A stretch of 64,000 nt of DNA from Tupaia tana. Its lineage: Eukaryota > Chordata > Mammalia > Scandentia > Tupaiidae. The notes under the pieces were generated by a model, which did no database searches, was not told the DNA's origin, and worked only from the letters and a program-made list of their open reading frames with translations. A program made the position numbers and the translations under genes. Where the stretch lies: positions 185,287,505 to 185,351,504 of the forward strand of contig JAKSZU010000003.1 of NCBI GenBank assembly GCA_026018925.1, written 5' to 3'. How positions within the stretch are numbered: the first letter of the stretch is position 1; each line of letters begins with the position of its first letter. Of this stretch, positions 25,202 to 37,062 are shown piece by piece.

Positions 25202-25217
25202 AGAGACTATTTGGTGG
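25202..25217. repeat. Target-site duplication, left copy, of the RPL21 retrocopy
   Basis: Its partner at 25794-25809 differs by one base. The pair brackets the leader, frame and decayed tail. Confidence 0.85.
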
Positions 25218-25253
25218 GCCTTCCTTTTGGCCAGAACCGCCACCTTCCAATAA

Positions 25254-25748
<495 letters not shown>

Positions 25749-25849
25749 TGGGTGTTAAATATAAACTAATCTGTGGTCTTAAAAGAGAGAGAGAGAGACT
25801 ATTTGATGGTAAGATTTCTGCATTCCTTTTGTGTTTTTTTTGTTTTTTT

Positions 25850-26124
25850 ATTTCTCTTTTCTTTTTTGGAGAGATTTTTTCTATAGGGCATGTGCACTTG
25901 CCAGAAAAACAGAGAGAGACAGAGAGACAAAAAGCAAGAAATCACCCCCCCCATAGGGGGATGGCCACGCTACAGTCCCTTCTCCTCCATTCTATTCTTG
26001 AGATCTTGGGCATGCACGCACATGCGCCAGGTGTGAGTTTTTAAGCCACCGGGTCCAGGACTCGAACTGCGGTAGACTACATGGGAGTCCAGAGACATAG
26101 CCATTACACCAACTGCTGGTCCCA
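25850..26124 (-). mobile_element. tRNA-derived SINE, subfamily A
   Basis: Body from 'ttggagagattttttctata' to 'attacaccaactgctggtcc', directly downstream of the RPL21 retrocopy. No clear target-site duplication. Confidence 0.88.
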
Positions 26125-26252
26125 CTATATAGTTCTTAATATAGATATTTTTTGCACCTTATTGATATTTTGTTGCTCTACCATACAATTTATGTTAAGG
26201 ATTGGATGGAATTTCATAGGCACAGAAAGATATTAATTCTAAGTGGATTCTT

Positions 26253-26450
26253 AAATTTTAAGAGTGTATTGCTGGGCATGTGTGCATGCATGCCTAAAAC
26301 CTCGAGAGGACAAGGGAGGAGACAGGATTTCAGTGTAGCCAACCCCCCTAGGTGGTGACTTTTCACTGTCCCGTGACCCCCCCCCCCCCCAGCAAGTGCA
26401 CATGTCCTATGGCAAAACCTCAAAAAATAAAATAAAATTTTAAGTGTGCA
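26253..26450 (+). mobile_element. 5'-truncated tRNA-SINE
   Basis: Starts inside the SINE at 'gctgggcatgtgtgcatgca', lacking the tRNA head. The flanks aaattttaagagtg and aaattttaagtgtg suggest a truncated insertion with its own duplication. C-run at 26379-26390. Confidence 0.7.
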
Positions 26451-26884
26451 TATTTTAATCTCTAAGGCAGCTACCTAAAACTTGAAACAAAGATGGATAG
26501 TCAAACGCAATTTGTCAAAAAATCCAATCATCCAAAAGAAGAAAAGGGTGAACAGAGCAATGAAAAAATAAGGAAGCAAACAAATAAACAAAAGAAGTTA
26601 ATGGTACACCTACATCTAAATACATTAACAATTATGTGCAAATGATCTAATTAATACCAGTTAAAACAAGGATATTCAACTGTATGCCATCTAAAACAGA
26701 TCCAATTTAAATATAATGTTATAGGAGTTTGGAAAAAAAGATGTAAAAGATTCATTATGCAAGCACTAATTGAAAGAAAGCACAAGTGGCTGTATTAATA
26801 TCTGATAAAGTAGAATTCAGAGCAAGGGATTACCAGGAATAAAGAGAGACATTACATAATGACAAAAGGGTCAAGAAGACTTAA

Positions 26885-27045
26885 TAACTCTAACCCTGGG
26901 CCCAAAATCCCAACAGAATGCAGAAATGGAAGAGAAAAGACTGAAACATGACCACACCCCCATTGGGACTCTCTCTCTCCCTCCCTCCCTCCCTCCCTTC
27001 TGTGAGCATTTGTGCTCTTGCACAACAAAAGTTTAAAAAATAAAA
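26885..27045 (+). mobile_element. 5'-truncated tRNA-SINE with a (CTCC)n tract
   Basis: 'gggcccaaaatcccaacaga', 'gaccacacccccattgggac', then (CTCC)n at about 26979-26998 and 'ttgcacaacaaaagttt'. The tRNA head is absent. Confidence 0.6.
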
Positions 27046-27240
27046 TAACTAAAAAAGCAGAGAGGTTTAGTATAATAGAAGAAAACTAGATAAATATCTT
27101 TAATGAACACACATAAAAATCTTTGGTGAAATATAAGCAAATCAAATCCAGCAACATATAATAAGAATTATACACAATGACTAAGTGGAGTTTATTCCTG
27201 CAATGCAAGAGTGCTTTACCATTTAAAAATCAAATAATAC

Positions 27241-27400
27241 AGGGGCCGGCAGGTGGCATGGTGGTTAAAGGCGCTGGACTCCCACATGACCTGCCACAGT
27301 CCCTGTCCTGGACCTGGCACCTTGCTTTCACACTTTCCCTCTCTCTGTCTGTCTTTAATCAAACTGGAAAATAATAATAATAAATATAGTTAAATAAAAT
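27241..27400 (+). mobile_element. tRNA-SINE, short subfamily C
   Basis: Head 'ggggccggcaggtggcatgg' with a tRNA part, then jumps directly to 'gctttcacactttccctctc' and 'tttaatcaaactgg'; the middle of the long SINE is missing. It matches 36940-37062 and 61905-62028. Confidence 0.8.
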
Positions 27401-28052
27401 AATTCTTTAAAAATTAAAATAATACAATAATCCACAGAATGTAATCAAATGACTATAAAGAAAAACAAGATAACATTAATTAATGCAGAAAAAAATTTAA
27501 ATATTGCAATATCCAGTCATGGTTAAACATTCAGCAAACCAGAAATGGAAAAAAAAAAAAAAAACTTTCTTAACTTGATGAAAGTATCTACAAAAATATC
27601 TACCACTAATATTATATGTAGTCATGAAAGATGGAAACCTTTCCCTTGAGATCAGAAATAAAGCAAGAATGTTCACTCTTATCACCTCTTTTCAGCACAG
27701 TACTGGAAGCCCTTTTAAGTACAATAGGGCAAGAAAGAGGAATAAAATCACTCAGATTGGAAAGAAGAAATAAAATTGTGTCTATTCATAGTTAACAAAA
27801 TTATCTACTAGAAGATCCACATGATCTTCGAAAAATGTTCCTGGAACTAGTGAGTTTAGCAAACCTTTAAGACACAAAGAAAACACGTAAAATAATTTTT
27901 ATTTCTAAATTAGTAATGAATAATTAGAAATCAAAAATAAAATTTAAGACCATTTGTAGAAGTTCAAAAAAGTGAAAACCTGGGTATAAACCAAATAGAA
28001 TAAATAAAGAATCTGTATCCAAAAGACAACATGCTGATGTAAGAAATCTAAA

Positions 28053-28300
28053 AGGGGGTCAGCCCCGTTGCCTAGTGGTTAAGGGAGGCAAATGGCTGAA
28101 TGCAGGGTTAAAATCTCTGACCCAGCAGATTAAAAACCACACCAGGTATGTGTGCCTGTGTGCCCCAAATCTCAACACTACGGAGAAATGGAAAGGGAAT
28201 GTGACATGACCACATCCCATCGTGGGGAGACTTCTCCCTGTCTGTCTTTTGGCAAGTGCATGCACTTGCTAGCAAATTAAAATAAAATTTTAAAAAGAAA
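28053..28300 (+). mobile_element. tRNA-SINE, subfamily B, decayed
   Basis: 'gggggtcagccccgttgcct' head, 'gtgtgcctgtgtgccccaaa' middle, A-rich end. Nested in L1. Confidence 0.75.
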
Positions 28301-28909
28301 GAAATGAAAAAGAAACCAAATTAATGGAGAGAAATACTGTTATGTTCACAATCACAAAATTCACTATAGCTAAGATGTCAATTCTCTCCAAATTGATCTG
28401 CAGGTAACACAATTCCAATCAAAGTCCCACAGGATGCTTTGGTAGATACAGATTAGCAGATTCTAAAATTTATATGAAAAAGCAAAGGGATTAAAATAGT
28501 CAAAACAATTTAGAGAAATGACAAAGACAAAGAACTCACATTATCCAATTTTAAACTTAATATAAAACTATAATAATAATTTTTAAAATGGCATTGGCAA
28601 AGGGATAGACACTAAATCGATGTAACTGACCAAAGAGGTCAGAAATAGACTCACACAATTATGGCTAATTGACTTTGATGAAATTGCAGCACAATTCAAT
28701 GACAAAAAGGGTAGTCTTAAAAAACAAATGGTGTTGGGGTATATATAGGGAAAAAAAAAACTTTGACCTAAACTTCATACCTTATACAAAAATTAACCCA
28801 AAAATGGATCATAAATTTAGATATAAAACTTAAGACTATAAAACTTTTAGAGAAAAACATGACTTAGAGTTAGGCAATGGGTTTTTAGACATGACATCAA
28901 AAACATAAT

Positions 28910-29152
28910 TGATGGGGACAACAGATGGCATAATGGTTACATAACTGTACTCTCAGGTAGTTGATTACAGTTTGAGTCCTGGATCCACAGACTTAAAACT
29001 CATGCCAGGTGTGTGTGCATGCCCAAAGTCCTGAGAGGAAAATGGAGGGGAAGGGATTGTGGCATGGCCACAGGAGTGATTTCTCACTTTCTGTCTCTGT
29101 CTCTCCAGTGAGCAAAACAAAACAAAATTTTTAAAAGCTCTCTAAAAAAATA
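28910..29152 (+). mobile_element. tRNA-SINE, intermediate subfamily
   Basis: 'ggggacaacagatggcataa' head, 'gcatgcccaaagtcctgaga' middle, 'aaaagctctc' end. Nested in L1. Confidence 0.78.
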
Positions 29153-29386
29153 AATAAAAATAATCCATAAAAGAAAAACACTGATAAATTGAAGTTCATC
29201 AACATTAAAGGCTTTTGTTCTGTGTTGGGTACTTTTAAGAGAATGAAATACAAACACTGCAGACTGAGAGAAAACATTTGTAAACCTCATATCTAAAAAT
29301 AGACGTATCCAGACTATATAAAGAACTTTCAAAACTCAAACAAGTTAAAAAAAAAAAAAAAGAATTTTTTTTTTAAAAATCAGGGA

Positions 29387-29635
29387 AAAGAGTCAGCAGG
29401 CGGCATTGTGGTAAAGGCTCTAAACTCTCACATGGCTGACCACAGTTCAAGTCCCAGACCTGGTGACTTGAAAATCACAATGGACATGTATGCATGTGTG
29501 CCCAAACTCGAGAGAGGAGAAAGGAGGAGAGGGTATTGGTGCATGGCCATCCCATCCCAGGGGGTGATTTCTCATTTTCTGTCTATCTCTGGCAAGCAAC
29601 GTATTTTATGGCGAAAAAAAAAAAAAAATACCAGG
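29387..29635 (+). mobile_element. tRNA-SINE, subfamily B
   Basis: 'agagtcagcaggcggcattg' head, 'gcatgtgtgcccaaactcga' middle and an A-tail of about 15 bases at 29614-29628. Confidence 0.8.
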
Positions 29636-29683
29636 AAAAGAATTGAACAGGCACTCCGCCAAAGAAAATATAAGAATGCAGAT

Positions 29684-29928
29684 AAGGGACCAGCAGGTAG
29701 CAAAGTGGTTAAGGTATTGGACTCCTACATGGTCAACCCCAATTCAAGTGCCAAACCCAGCAACTTGAAACTTACGCCAGACACGGGTGCATGTGTGCCC
29801 AAAATCCCAAGAGGGAAAGAAATTGTGGAATGGCCATCCTCCCCTGGGGGGTGATTTCTCACTTTCTATCTCTCTGGTGAGCGCACACAACCTATAACAA
29901 AAATCTCTCTCGGGAAAAAAAAAATAGA
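29684..29928 (+). mobile_element. tRNA-SINE, intermediate subfamily
   Basis: 'agggaccagcaggtagcaaa' combines the subfamily A first bases with a subfamily B interior. Ends 'cctataacaaaaatctctc' plus A-tail, only about 50 bp after the previous SINE. Confidence 0.82.
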
Positions 29929-30018
29929 ATGGCAAATAAACACACAAGAAGATGCTCAACCTTAATAACCATTAAGAAATTAAGTAAAACCACAATGTGA
30001 TAAAACTGTAGAACTATT

Positions 30019-30270
30019 CATTCATTCATTCATTCATTCACCAGAGGGCACATGAGTTTGCCAGAGAGAACAAGAGCACCCCCAATGGGACAAGGTCACA
30101 CCTCGATCTTTCCTCCATTTCTCCATCCAGTCAGGGTTTAGGGTATCCGTACATGCTCAATGTACTCCCTAAGCTTCAAGAGCCAGAAGTCAAACCATGG
30201 CAGGTCACGTAGTATCAACTCCCCTTGCACAGAACTTAACTGCTGCTCTAGTGGGCTGGCTCTGCATAGC
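30019..30270 (-). mobile_element. Divergent tRNA-SINE preceded by (ATTC)n
   Basis: 'ccagagggcacatgagtttg' start and 'gctctagtgggctggctctg' end, reversed. A short (attc)5 repeat at 30018-30038 adjoins it. Confidence 0.65.
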
Positions 30271-31029
30271 TATCAGAATAGCTAAAAACAAAAATAAAGC
30301 AAAACTGACACTACTAACTGCTGGCAGCAATGTAGAGCATTCTGATCCTGCATATAGCTAGTGAGAACTCAATGCGGTATCAATGCTCTTGAAAACAATT
30401 CAGTTTTGTATATAGTTACATGTGCATTTGCCACATGACCCAGTAATTTCATTCCTAGGTATTTAGCCTGAAAAATTTAAAGTTATTACACAAAATCCTA
30501 CACATGATTGTATATAGCAGCACCATTCATAATCATGGAAAAACAAGAATAAACCAAATGTACTTCAACAGGTGAATGGGTAAACAAACTGGCATATCCA
30601 CACAGTGGAATACTATTCAGCAACAAAAAGGAGCAAACTACTCACCTATACAGCAAAATAGATGAATATCAAATGAAGAAAGCCAGTCTCAAAGGTTACA
30701 TACGGTATAATACTATTTATGTTAATATTAAATGTATGCATTAAAAATAATGCTACTAAAATGTTAATTTTAGAAAAAGCCAAAGTATAACAACAGAGAA
30801 CAGATCAATGGTTACCAGAGCTTAAAGTGGAGGGGCAGTGTTTTAGGGCAGCATGAGGAAGTTTTGTGGTAATGGAACAGTTGTGCATCCTGAATGTAGT
30901 GGTAGTAATTACATGGTAGTAATTATGTATGTTAAAAATATAGAACTATATGCATACATTAACACACACATACCCTTGGTTTTACTGTATGTTAATTTTT
31001 AAATAAAAATAAACAAACTTGCTTTGTTA

Positions 31030-31590
31030 CACTGCAGTGAGAGCTAAAAGCAAGATCATGTGATAAACAGCCTTGAACAATGACTGTGCATCATAGGTCC
31101 TTTATAAATGTTAGTTCATTTCCCAGTTCTCTCTTCTTAGCCAAGACTAAGCCTCTTTCAAGTGGTCAGGGCTAAAACCTGTGCACTTTGCAGTTTAGAA
31201 TTAGCAAAACCTCTGTGGATAGAATGAATATACTATAAAATAGTACAGAGTTCAGGCTACATAGCTTACTGTGGTTACCAAATAGGTATTTTTAAAATAC
31301 ACTCTTTAATTTCAAGAAAGGCAGCTTTAGCTTTAATAAATCAAAATCAAAAAATGTTAAGAGAATTTTGCTCAATACTTAAATCCAGGAAACAGGTTAG
31401 GATTCTGTTTGAATAGTAGGTACATAGACCTGTCCACAACTTAAGAAAAGACAAAATTCCTTAACACTGGAAAACAAAGCATAGAAGGTCAGTAAGGTTT
31501 TAGTCAAAAGTCATAAAATTCTGTTTCACCAGTTTAAGTTCATGTACTTTATCTTCTGCTGTGGTCCAATCTCTCCGTTTAAATTAAAGA
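31030..31590. other. Unassigned DNA between two L1 pieces
   Basis: No exon or repeat family recognised; it may be older intron exposed between insertions. Confidence 0.4.
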
Positions 31591-31829
31591 TAACATTCAA
31601 CACAGAGTTTCATGCCTAAAGTCAACTTCTGTTCACAGATGTGTATATATCAGCTGAACTTACTATTGAAAGTATTTAGATTAATTAAGCTATTTTGTGA
31701 ATCAATACAATGTGAGAAAGCATAAAGGAATGGAAACAACTGCAGAAACCAGAGACAGGGTGGGAAGAGGATGGGAAATGGCAGAGGGTGAGAAATAGGG
31801 GAAATATGTGTGTGTGTGTATATATCAAG

Positions 31830-31885
<56 letters not shown>

Positions 31886-32052
31886 GCATATATACAAGAA
31901 ACAAGAAATGGAAAATTATTTGTTGACAGTAACTTGTATGTTTAAGCCACTCTACAGTGTATTCTGGCTGGAAAATCGTATTTTGTATGCTGTGGTGAAA
32001 ATATGTAATATAAACAAAAGTAAATTAATTTAAAAAAGAAAAAAAAAAAAGA
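31590..32052 (+). mobile_element. L1-type 3' end with microsatellite
   Basis: Shares 'gtatatatcagctg', 'attgaaagt.tttaaattaat'-like and 'acaagaaatggaaaattatt' blocks with 15400-15775 and ends in an A-tail at 32030-32050. Carries (CA)n(TA)n at 31834-31886. Confidence 0.65.
31834..31886. repeat. (CA)n(TA)n compound microsatellite
   Basis: About 16 CA units followed by about 10 TA units within the L1-type 3' end. Confidence 0.95.
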
Positions 32053-32054
32053 AT

Positions 32055-32880
32055 TACCAAAACCTGATGGAGACTGTTTTGTCTATACTCCCACCCACAG
32101 TGACTCAGCTCTTCACCCCCATGTCTGACTTAAGCTGATGCAAAGACCCATAACAGGAACATTTACTTCTTAGATCAATGGGTATTGTCAAAATAGGAAA
32201 TGTCAAAAGTCTAGATACAATCTCACTCCCAGTAACATGAAATATATATCCCTGTTTTCTGAAAATTGGAGACATGCTTTCTTTGTTAAATGTAAGGTAT
32301 CAATATTATATCACTGTTGCACTGCAGTCCAGATGACCTGCTGTTTCGTCACATATTTCAATGTTTTCTAACAAAAAGTCCTTATGTTCTTTTGGCCATT
32401 GCTACTTATTTCTACCAATTAAGTATTATAAATGACAAGCGTTGTCGTTTCTCCATTTCAAGGCATGTGCTATCTATTCAGGACCCGCTCTGTGCTGGCA
32501 GTATCTGGAGAAGCAGAATGGGTGCTTGATATTAGTTTTTATGTCTTTTAATGCAAAGCAGTTATTTATCTTGATTTCTGGTAAAATCTCTGGTGTATAT
32601 CAGAATACTAAGAAGTGCTTTCTTTCCATCCCCACTAAGGAAATCAAGGGAACCTTTCCCTGCATGAAAATACATGTGGCTCTTAAGGATTAGGCACAGG
32701 TATCATCAGCTTATCACCACAATGATTAAATAATTAAATAAACTCTTCATCAAAATCCTATAATAAGTAGCATGTTTACTTTTCTTAGGAGTAAATACAG
32801 GGTTCCATTCTGAGCACCAGATCTTACTGCTTTGTCCCTCATTCTGTTTTCCATAGTTTTATGTATTTGTTCTTGTCTCT
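32055..32880. other. Unassigned intronic DNA
   Basis: No exon or repeat family recognised. Confidence 0.4.
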
Positions 32881-33320
32881 GACAGAGTTCACTTGAACAT
32901 TTGACATTTGCATTTTACACAGTCAGTAAAAGATAATTATTCAGTGCATATGCTTTCTGATTAAATGTGTGTAACTTCTAAATAGAAAACGGAAATTAGT
33001 TTTAAGTGCATTATGAAAGACCTAAATTTATCTTTGATTCATGGAGCAATGGTGATCAGGTTTCCTGCGGTTTTATTTCAGTGACTGTCAGTCAGCCAGA
33101 ACCCATAGATTCTAGAAGAAAGTTTATCCCTAGTTAATCCTTCTATATCCAAGCAGAAATAGCCCCAAACTGACCTTTATGTGTCAGTCGCCTTTCATTA
33201 TTGCATCGTGAGCTAAATGTTGTCAATAAAAATCACAGTTAAATCAGGCTGACATTAACCAAGGGGACCAAAAGAACTGCGTTAGAGGCATAATATATTG
33301 CCATTTTATCACATGCTGTC
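32880..33320. promoter_or_regulatory. Possible conserved noncoding element
   Basis: Non-repetitive, balanced sequence with homeobox/POU-like and AT-rich sites (tttgcatt at about 32907, attattcagtgcatatgc, tcattattgcatcgtgag, gtcaataaaaatcacag). Its look is that of conserved intronic DNA. No function is shown by the sequence; conservation must be tested. Confidence 0.25.
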
Positions 33321-33703
33321 TGAGACGATGCCATTCACTAAAGTAGAATTCCATTTATTCATACTGACAAGTAGAAGTAAGGGCAGCCCTGAGTTCCATG
33401 CAGTCCAATACCCAGAATCTAGAGTAACAAAAACCCAATCCTGAATTAGTTTGATAACAGACTAGCCCTCAGAGAGACTTCTCATAAAATCTTTTGCCTT
33501 CTTGGGGCATCTTTACGTTTCTCTGCATTTCCAGCACAACTTCAGATGACTGCTGTCTACCTTTTGAATTAGCTTTCCTGGTCCTGCTTTTTAAAGTAAT
33601 ATCTAAACTCTAATCCTGTTTTGTTACCATTCATTCCGTTTGCCCTCATTAAAACTTTACCAGCCCTGAGTCCCATTCTCTTATTCCTCTGCACCATACA
33701 TGT

Positions 33704-33716
33704 GTGTGTATATATG

Positions 33717-33808
<92 letters not shown>
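33704..33808. repeat. (TA)n(GA)n compound microsatellite
   Basis: About 21-23 TA units followed by about 18 GA units, preceded by tgtgtgtatatatgtatg. Confidence 0.97.
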
Positions 33809-33811
<3 letters not shown>

Positions 33812-33985
33812 ACTTGTGAGCATGGCTTTGGGACCAGACTTGGGTTTGGGAACCAGATTTGCTGCTTTCTGGCTATGTCCTCATTCGAGTTACTAAACCA
33901 TTCTTAATGCCCTCATCTATAAGTGGACACACAAGTACAGTTACCTACCTCATGAGGTGATTTTTGAGGGTAATAGGAGATAATG
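33812..33985 (+). mobile_element. MIR
   Basis: 'ggaccagacttgggtttggg', 'ctttctggctatgtcctcat', 'ctacctcatgaggtgatttt' follow forward MIR. Confidence 0.72.
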
Positions 33986-34184
33986 GAAGTGAAATGTTTT
34001 ACAGTGCCTGCAATAATAAATACTATCACAAATGCCATCATCACACACTCTGAACTATAATTATTAAATTTCATCTAAATCGCTCACAATACCCTTGGAA
34101 TTGGTAGGGAAGAAAATGTATTTTGCTCACCGCTGTTTTCCCTAGAACCTTAGATAATGTGTATCATGTACTACACGCATCCAA

Positions 34185-34640
34185 CCCCTGGGCCATGGAC
34201 CTGTTAGGAACTGCGCCACACGGCAGGAGATAAGCAGTGCATGAGTGAGTAAAACTTCGTCTTGTTTTACAGTCACTCCCCATTGCTCGCGTTACTGCCC
34301 GAGCTCTATCTCCTGTCAGATAAGCAGCAGCAATAGAATCTTACAGGAGTTCAAATCCTATTGAGAACTATGCATGTAAGAGATCAAGGTGCACACTCCT
34401 TATAAAAATCTAATGCCTGATGATCTGAGGTGGAACTGGGGCAGTGGTGCTGGTGCCGGGGAGTGGCTGAAAATACTGCATTATGGTGAGTTGTATTAAT
34501 ATTTCATTATATATTACAATGTAATGATACTAAAAATAAAAGCACAATAAATGTAATGCTCCTGAATCATCCCAAAATTGTGTCCCAGTTCATGGACACA
34601 CTTCCACAAAACTGGTGCCAAAGGGATTGGGGACCACTGA
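34185..34640 (+). mobile_element. MER1-like hAT-Charlie nonautonomous DNA transposon
   Basis: 'ggccatggacctgttaggaa', 'ctcctgtcagataagcagca', 'aatctaatgcctgatgatct', 'gaggtggaactg' and a terminal 'ttggggaccactg' match the MER1-type hAT consensus I recall. Terminal inverted ends (cc.acccctgggcc / ggggaccactg) are eroded. Confidence 0.75.
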
Positions 34641-34738
34641 TGTAGTAGATGTTCAACAAATAACTAGTATATGAATACCCATACATGTTTTTTCTCTCAC
34701 TTTTCTCTGTCCCTTCCTCCTTCTCTCTCTTTCTCTTC

Positions 34739-34755
34739 ATCCATCCATCCATCCA
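34739..34755. repeat. (ATCC)n short tandem repeat
   Basis: Four tetranucleotide units followed by a TA-rich patch. Confidence 0.85.
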
Positions 34756-34799
34756 TATATATATCTATGCATATGTATGTATATAAAATTTTAAAGGAA

Positions 34800-35040
34800 T
34801 ATTTCTTCTTAATCCCTTTTACCCTATGCATGATTGATTTTCATCTACTCCAAGTAATTGCTCCCAATGACTATGCCGACTTTTTTAAAAAAATAAAAAA
34901 CACTATCTCCTTGGCTAGAACATAAGCTCATCAGTGCAAACACTTTATCTTTTTTACCATTGTATTTTCAAGGCCCATAATATTGTCAAACAAATGAATA
35001 GGAGCACAGTAAATATTTGTTAAGAGAATAAGTGGATGCT
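34800..35040 (+). mobile_element. L2 3'-end relic
   Basis: 'ctagaacataagctcatcag', 'ccattgtattttcaaggccc' and 'acagtaaatatttgttaaga' are forward L2 3'-end phrases. Confidence 0.65.
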
Positions 35041-35431
35041 CTCCAACTGTTTCAGTATCTGTTTCTGGATCTTTATCTTGGGCTCGTCTTGCTAGTTTAA
35101 TGGCCTCACTTCCATCCAATGTTTTCTTTTTTACTACGTGTATACAGAGTACTCTTATTCACTGCAGCATACACCTGAGGTAGAGTCCTCTTCACCCTGA
35201 TTCAGTCCTAATTATCCAAAAACTTAATCTTCATTGAACAAAGATGTGGGTCTCCAAGGGAACATGTACATAGCCTATTTCTTTGTGTTTTATTCTTAGT
35301 AATATGTGAATATATGAATGTAGGGTTTTCCCATATCTTTCAGGTTCTAAGGAACTGCTTGTAGTGTGTCTTAACCACACAGTGAAAGGAAAGAGATTTA
35401 GGATAGAAGCAATTTTTTAAATACCTTCCTC

Positions 35432-35700
35432 ATTGGGCCAGCCAGGTGGCACAGTGCTTAAAGTGGCTAGATGGCTGACTAGTTAAAGTGGCTACATGAA
35501 TGACTGGATCCAGCAGCTTGAAAAAACACACTGGGTGCATGTGCCTGCATACCCAAAGTCCCAAGAAGAGAATGGAGGAGAATAAATTGTGATGTGGCCA
35601 TCCCCTTGGAGGGTGATTTCTCAATTTTCTCCTCTTTCTCCAGTGAATAAGCATGTCCTATAGCAAACTAAAAACAAAATAAAACAAAACAGAAACAAAA
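35432..35700 (+). mobile_element. tRNA-SINE, subfamily B
   Basis: 'ttgggccagccaggtggcac' head, 'gcatacccaaagtcccaaga' middle, 'cctatagcaaac' and A-rich tail. Confidence 0.82.
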
Positions 35701-35787
35701 CCTTTCCGATCTTGCCCACGAGTGCTTGCCAATTCCATGACAACTGGTAAAAGCAGTTTGCTACTAGTTTTTTTGTTCCATTCTTTT

Positions 35788-35962
35788 AAAGCAGGTATTC
35801 TCAATCTTAACTATGCATGAAAATCATCTGGGAAGTTGTTTAAATAAGTCTGATTATACATCCCCTTCAGGGGACAGACTCAGGCATTTATAGTATGTAA
35901 AAACTCCCTACGGTATTTACAAAATGAAGGCAGGATTCAGAATCACTAGGCTCTAAAGGGTT
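35788..35962 (+). mobile_element. MER5-like hAT relic
   Basis: 'gcaggtattctcaatcttaa', 'catgaaaatcatctgggaag' and 'caggattcagaatcac' resemble MER5-type hAT-Charlie elements (ggttctcaa..., atcagaatcacctggag). Confidence 0.55.
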
Positions 35963-36317
35963 CAAACCATTCAAATGGTAGCTTTTCAGAAATCCTGCAC
36001 TCTAGGTCAAAGAACAGACAAAACTGACCCACTGGCAGCTTATGCCATATAAAGGCATCACTCATAGTTCACCTTTACCCAGAAGTGATTATGTGGGTCT
36101 ACAGCCCAGTGTTGCCAGTATCTTCAAAACAAACTCTCATCATTTGAAGGGCTGGCAGCCAATTCAAATTTCTTTAAAATACACATGTGCTAAACAAATA
36201 TCTCTTAGGCTGGATTCCATTCATGCACCAGTAATTTGCAATTTTTACTTTATAACAACTGCTCTCCTGTATTCCAAGAAATCCTTTTTATATTTTCTAC
36301 CAAATCTGTATTACATT

Positions 36318-36352
36318 CTTCTTCTTCTTCTGCTGCTGCTGCTGCTGCTGCC
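36318..36352. repeat. (TTC)n(TGC)n trinucleotide repeat
   Basis: About four TTC units followed by seven TGC/CTG units and a single variant (CCG) unit. Confidence 0.92.
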
Positions 36353-36394
36353 GCTATTATTTTCTGTTTATTTTGGTTTTTTGTTTTTTGTTTG

Positions 36395-36612
36395 CTTTTT
36401 TTGCTATAGGGTGTGTGTGCTCACCAGAGAGACAGAGAGATAGAAAGAGACCCCCCCCCCCCCGGGGGAATGGCCATGCTATAATCCCTTCTATTTGTCT
36501 CCTCTTAGGATTTTGGGCACCCATGCACACTCACACCTATGGGCTCAGCTCTTGAACTGAGTCAGCCATGTGAAATCCAGTGCCTTACCTCCATGCCACC
36601 TGCTGGCCCCTA
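36395..36612 (-). mobile_element. tRNA-SINE, subfamily B
   Basis: Reversed order from 'tttgctatagggtgtgtgtg' to 'catgccacctgctggccc', with an expanded C-run at 36451-36463. Confidence 0.82.
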
Positions 36613-36837
36613 TATTAAATTCTAAGAAATTTAGACTCCCTTTTCATAATTCATATATGCTCCAAGTGTTATTGTGAACAAAACTGATTGGTATATTTGG
36701 AATGATTTTAAAGGGACTAAAAGTGTGTGATTTAGAATATGAGATGCTCGGATCCCATAAATTTAGAGCAACTGCCAATATTAACATCATCTCCCACCTA
36801 TCAATATTTTTAAGAGTTATTTTTATATTAACTTGCT

Positions 36838-36940
36838 TTCTTTTTCTTTCTTTCTTTTCCTTTCTTTCTTCCTTTCTTCTTTCTTTCGTCCTTCCTTCCT
36901 TCCTTCCTTTCTTTCTTTCTGTCTCTCTTTCTTTCTTTAA
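36838..36940. repeat. Pyrimidine-rich (TTTC/TTCC)n tract
   Basis: Imperfect tetranucleotide pyrimidine repeat, probably the expanded reversed A/GA tail of the adjacent short SINE. Confidence 0.85.
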
Positions 36941-37062
36941 TTTGACCAGAGAGGGAAAGAGTAAGAGAGAGAGTGAGAAAGCAAGCCACCAGGTCTGGAA
37001 CTTGAACCACAGTCAGACCTGTGGGAGTCCAGCACCCTTAACCACACTACCTGCTAGCCCCC
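36940..37062 (-). mobile_element. tRNA-SINE, short subfamily C
   Basis: Reversed: 'tttgaccagagagggaaaga', 'aagcaagccaccaggtctgg', 'ccacactacctgctagcccc'. The middle of the long SINE is missing. Confidence 0.82.

Larger units (their letters stand above)
26430..31025 (+). mobile_element. L1 relic (ORF2 and 3'UTR) with many SINE insertions
   Basis: Order of L1 phrases: 'gcaagcactaattgaaagaa', 'tctgataaagtagaattcag', 'cacagtactggaagcccttt', 'aattccaatcaaagtcccac', 'ccacatgacccagtaatttc', 'ggaatactattcagcaacaa'. Broken by stops throughout and interrupted by at least six SINEs. Confidence 0.85.

Noticed and set aside
33569..33907. Reading frames with long IYIYIY or RERERE runs
   Set aside because: These are translations of the (TA)n(GA)n microsatellite; no protein meaning.
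34185..34640. GC-rich patch as a CpG-island promoter
   Set aside because: It matches a MER1-type hAT element; no promoter features beyond that.
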